From assembly GCA_022577435.1 (NCBI GenBank), contig JAKOON010000011.1:6665501-6729500 (forward strand): a stretch of DNA of 64,000 nucleotides, in the 5' to 3' direction. The DNA is from Embiotoca jacksoni (lineage: Eukaryota > Chordata > Actinopteri > Embiotocidae). The notes below the pieces were generated by a model, which made no database searches, was not told the origin of the DNA, and saw only the letters and a program-made list of their open reading frames with translations. Position numbers and translations under genes: made by a program. Numbering within the stretch: the stretch's first letter is position 1; the number at the start of each line of letters is the position of its first letter. Shown here one piece after another: positions 61,501 to 64,000 of the stretch.

Positions 61501-64000
61501 GCCTGAATAAGATAAGTATCACTGAGTTGCTAGAGCTACAGAGTTTCTGTTTCCCTCAGCAGTACTTCAAACAATAGAGCAGCTTTAGTACAGTTATAAA
61601 GACTTTCTGGTTCTGCAGTCATGTAAAGCTGCACCTACATTCTAATTAAAAATGCAATGCCCTATAGAGCAATCCCTCTTTAATATTGATACGAGCATAC
61701 ATGAGAACACAGAGCAATAAAGTTCTCTATGAAATGATTGGTCAATGAAACAATTATCAGTCTGCAGAAAAATGAATCCACAAAAGTCACTTTTTTTTTG
61801 TCATTTAAATGTTTGTAGACATTGAACATACATCATTAAAAACACATGTTGCTTTTTTAATGCTGGACAGACAAAATAAGTGAAACAGCACAGCTTGTGG
61901 AACATGCAATGACCAGTATTGCATATTTTTTTCATTTATCATAATGAATAATAATAACAACTAATTATTCACCAAATAATATAAGAAACTAATTTAAACC
62001 AGTAAGAAATACTTAACAATTACTGCAGCACAAATTGTCATTAAATTTGACTTATAGTCAGTTTGATCAAATACATACACTAACTTTATGACCCTACATT
62101 CACTGAGCTGCCATCTGATTTGCCAAGTATGAAAATGAATAAATAAAAAAAAAACAGCTTCAGTGGAAGTTTAATTAAAAAAAAATGTGGGGGAAAAAAG
62201 GGGCTTAAAAGGGGCTTACATGTAAATATGCTAACGTGTGCTTATATCTGTAGTCCTGTCACTTCGTTGCAGACACTTTGCTCAGTGGCTCTACAGACGA
62301 CTGTACTGTATACTATTTATTCACTGATTCTAGCTCCCCAGCTCCTCCCATATTAATGACTGAGAGGGTCAAGTCAACACGGATTTTCAGCAGGCTGTCA
62401 GATCTGAAGATTTGGGTAGTGGGCATGGAGCAGAGGGAAGCAATACCTTTCATGTAAGTATTGTAAGTTAGGTCGCTTGATCAGCATCAGCACCTGAGCT
62501 ACACAACTTTTTACTACCACTGGTATAAGCGCAATTACGACTTCACCATGGACGGAGACCCTTGAGATGCTTCACGTTTTCCAATGTGACAAACGTGCCC
62601 GCTCAGCGCTTTGAAAATGTGCAAGTTTCTCCTCATTAAAACCACAATAGTTACGTTGAAACTTTATTTTGGGGAACAGAAAGAAGTTCCAGCTGAATGG
62701 AGATCCAGTGCGAATCGCAGATGGTTCTCGACGCACCTACAGAGGAAGACTTCCAGGAAGCGTGACGGGGAGCGCTGGGAACGGTGCGTCGCTGCAGAAG
62801 GGGAATACTTTGAAGGGGATCACAGCCTGTTTTAAATCAGGAACGGTTTTGGGTTGTTACGGATGCAGTATCTGAACTTTTTGATCGCAGTACAAATCTT
62901 CAACATCAGACGTTTGTATTTCCACGTTTGTTTTCTGTTACCACATTCATAACGATGATATCCCAAAACATTAACCTCCGTTATCATTTGAAAATGCCGG
63001 CGAAGGCAACTTGGAGTCTGTTTTAAAAGTTGCCTGTGGGATAAAGTCAGCATACTCTACTCTCCAACGGTATGAATATTCCACGAGACAAAGATGCTGT
63101 GCTGCTCTGACACTTGCTCGAGGGTTCTCAGTTCGGGATTAACAGATCTTCCACTTTCAGGTGAAAATGTGTGATGTGAACGTGAGTTGTATTGCTGAAA
63201 TATTTGATATTTCCATGATCTGGTTTGCGTGCTGCACGGCTCTTATCCAGCTCCTTTTTCCCCTTCAATTTGTAAAACCCAAAACACATCGATTGTGGTC
63301 ACTGGAAAATCCAAAGAGACAGCTGAGACTCAGGTAGGAGGAAATGGCTGAACTGTTCTGGAGTTGGCTTCAACCTAAATTCAGTAAAAAAAAAAAAAAA
63401 AATAAAAAAAACATCAGTGTGAGAAATAGGCGGTGTTTGTGTTCACTGATGGTGTAAAAGGAATAATAAAGAATAAGTTCTCTGGAAGAGATTTTTGAAT
63501 TCAGTTTGAAGAGTTTCTCGACCAATGAACCGATCAATCATGATGGAATCAAGATGAAGAATTTACTATTTTTACCCCCTCCTAAGAGAACAACAACAAC
63601 AAAAATACCCCCCAAAACATCCCGTAGGATTTTCATGGTGCTCCCCGTTTCCAAGACCAGTCCAAAACCTGGCTGCCATTTCATGATCTGGAACGGGTCT
63701 CTGGTTTTCAGTAGGTCTCAGGTGTGTGTCTAATACCTGGAAGCCTCCTAGCTGGCCCGCTATCATCAACAAAGATTAGTTTTATTTTGGTCACGAGATG
63801 GAGAGTGTAGACTGTAAACTGTGCCGCTCCTTTTGCCTCTGTTCAGCTCGACCACAGTGAATTAGGCCTAATTGTCTTTGATACTGGGTATTATAAACTG
63901 GGGATACTTGGGTATTACTTTTATCAAGGCCTTTTCAGATTTGGTGAGCACACAGCACTCTGAGATCATTTCCAGTGTTGCTGTCTTATTTATCAGAAAT
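61501..64000. other. Non-coding, nothing firmly recognised
   Basis: CpG-richer sequence at 62690-62790 has overlapping open frames (62611-62835, 62669-62875) without family resemblance. The mmp17 signal-peptide exon was not identified here. Confidence 0.35.

Noticed and set aside
62611..62875. Overlapping plus-strand frames in CpG-richer DNA
   Set aside because: Neither translation resembles a known domain, and splice sites do not support an exon.
1..64000. Defence island, CRISPR array, gene cluster or endogenous virus
   Set aside because: No repeat-spacer array, no clustered short genes, and no gag, pol or env-like frames; the reverse-transcriptase pieces are non-LTR type.

Overview
The window looks like teleost fish nuclear DNA. 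It is AT-rich, intron-dominated, full of CA/GT microsatellites, and littered with several unrelated Tc1/mariner relics and non-LTR retrotransposon scraps of the kind common in fish genomes. I see no bacterial, viral or organellar gene, no operon, no CRISPR array and no credible tRNA or rRNA. Genus and species cannot be told from the sequence alone.

The main gene is on the minus strand between 33580 and 3041: eight consecutive internal coding exons of matrix metalloproteinase 17 (MT4-MMP, mmp17). Every splice site is GT/AG and every exon phase joins cleanly, giving 443 uninterrupted codons. They cover the propeptide with its cysteine switch, the furin site, the zinc-protease catalytic domain, the hinge and most of the hemopexin domain. 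The first coding exon (signal peptide) and the last one (end of hemopexin domain and GPI-anchor signal) were not found. The last probably lies left of position 1; the first lies somewhere to the right of 33580 or outside the window.

The introns of mmp17 hold most of the mobile DNA: a nearly full-length but broken Tc1 element (6845-8395), an older Tc1 relic (about 5540-6260), an internally deleted Tc1 copy (about 11528-12150), a short element with terminal inverted repeats (13336-13917) whose termini match a transposase-bearing relic at 60528-61500, a mariner relic (24770-24990), an inverted-repeat element (27921-28107), LINE-like tails and long CA repeats.

Right of mmp17 (33.6-64 kb) the sequence is mostly unannotatable intron or intergenic DNA. 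It holds two inverted-repeat structures (35991-36046 and 38838-38971), a likely non-autonomous DNA transposon (45015-45553) and further repeats. The one other coding signal is a pair of minus-strand exons at 53868-53894 (a 27-base microexon) and 53590-53762 (terminal exon with stop). They splice in phase to a tail of about 65 residues that I could not assign to any protein family. I found no evidence of an undescribed multi-gene system; the unidentified two-exon gene end and the repeat structures are the items most worth checking.
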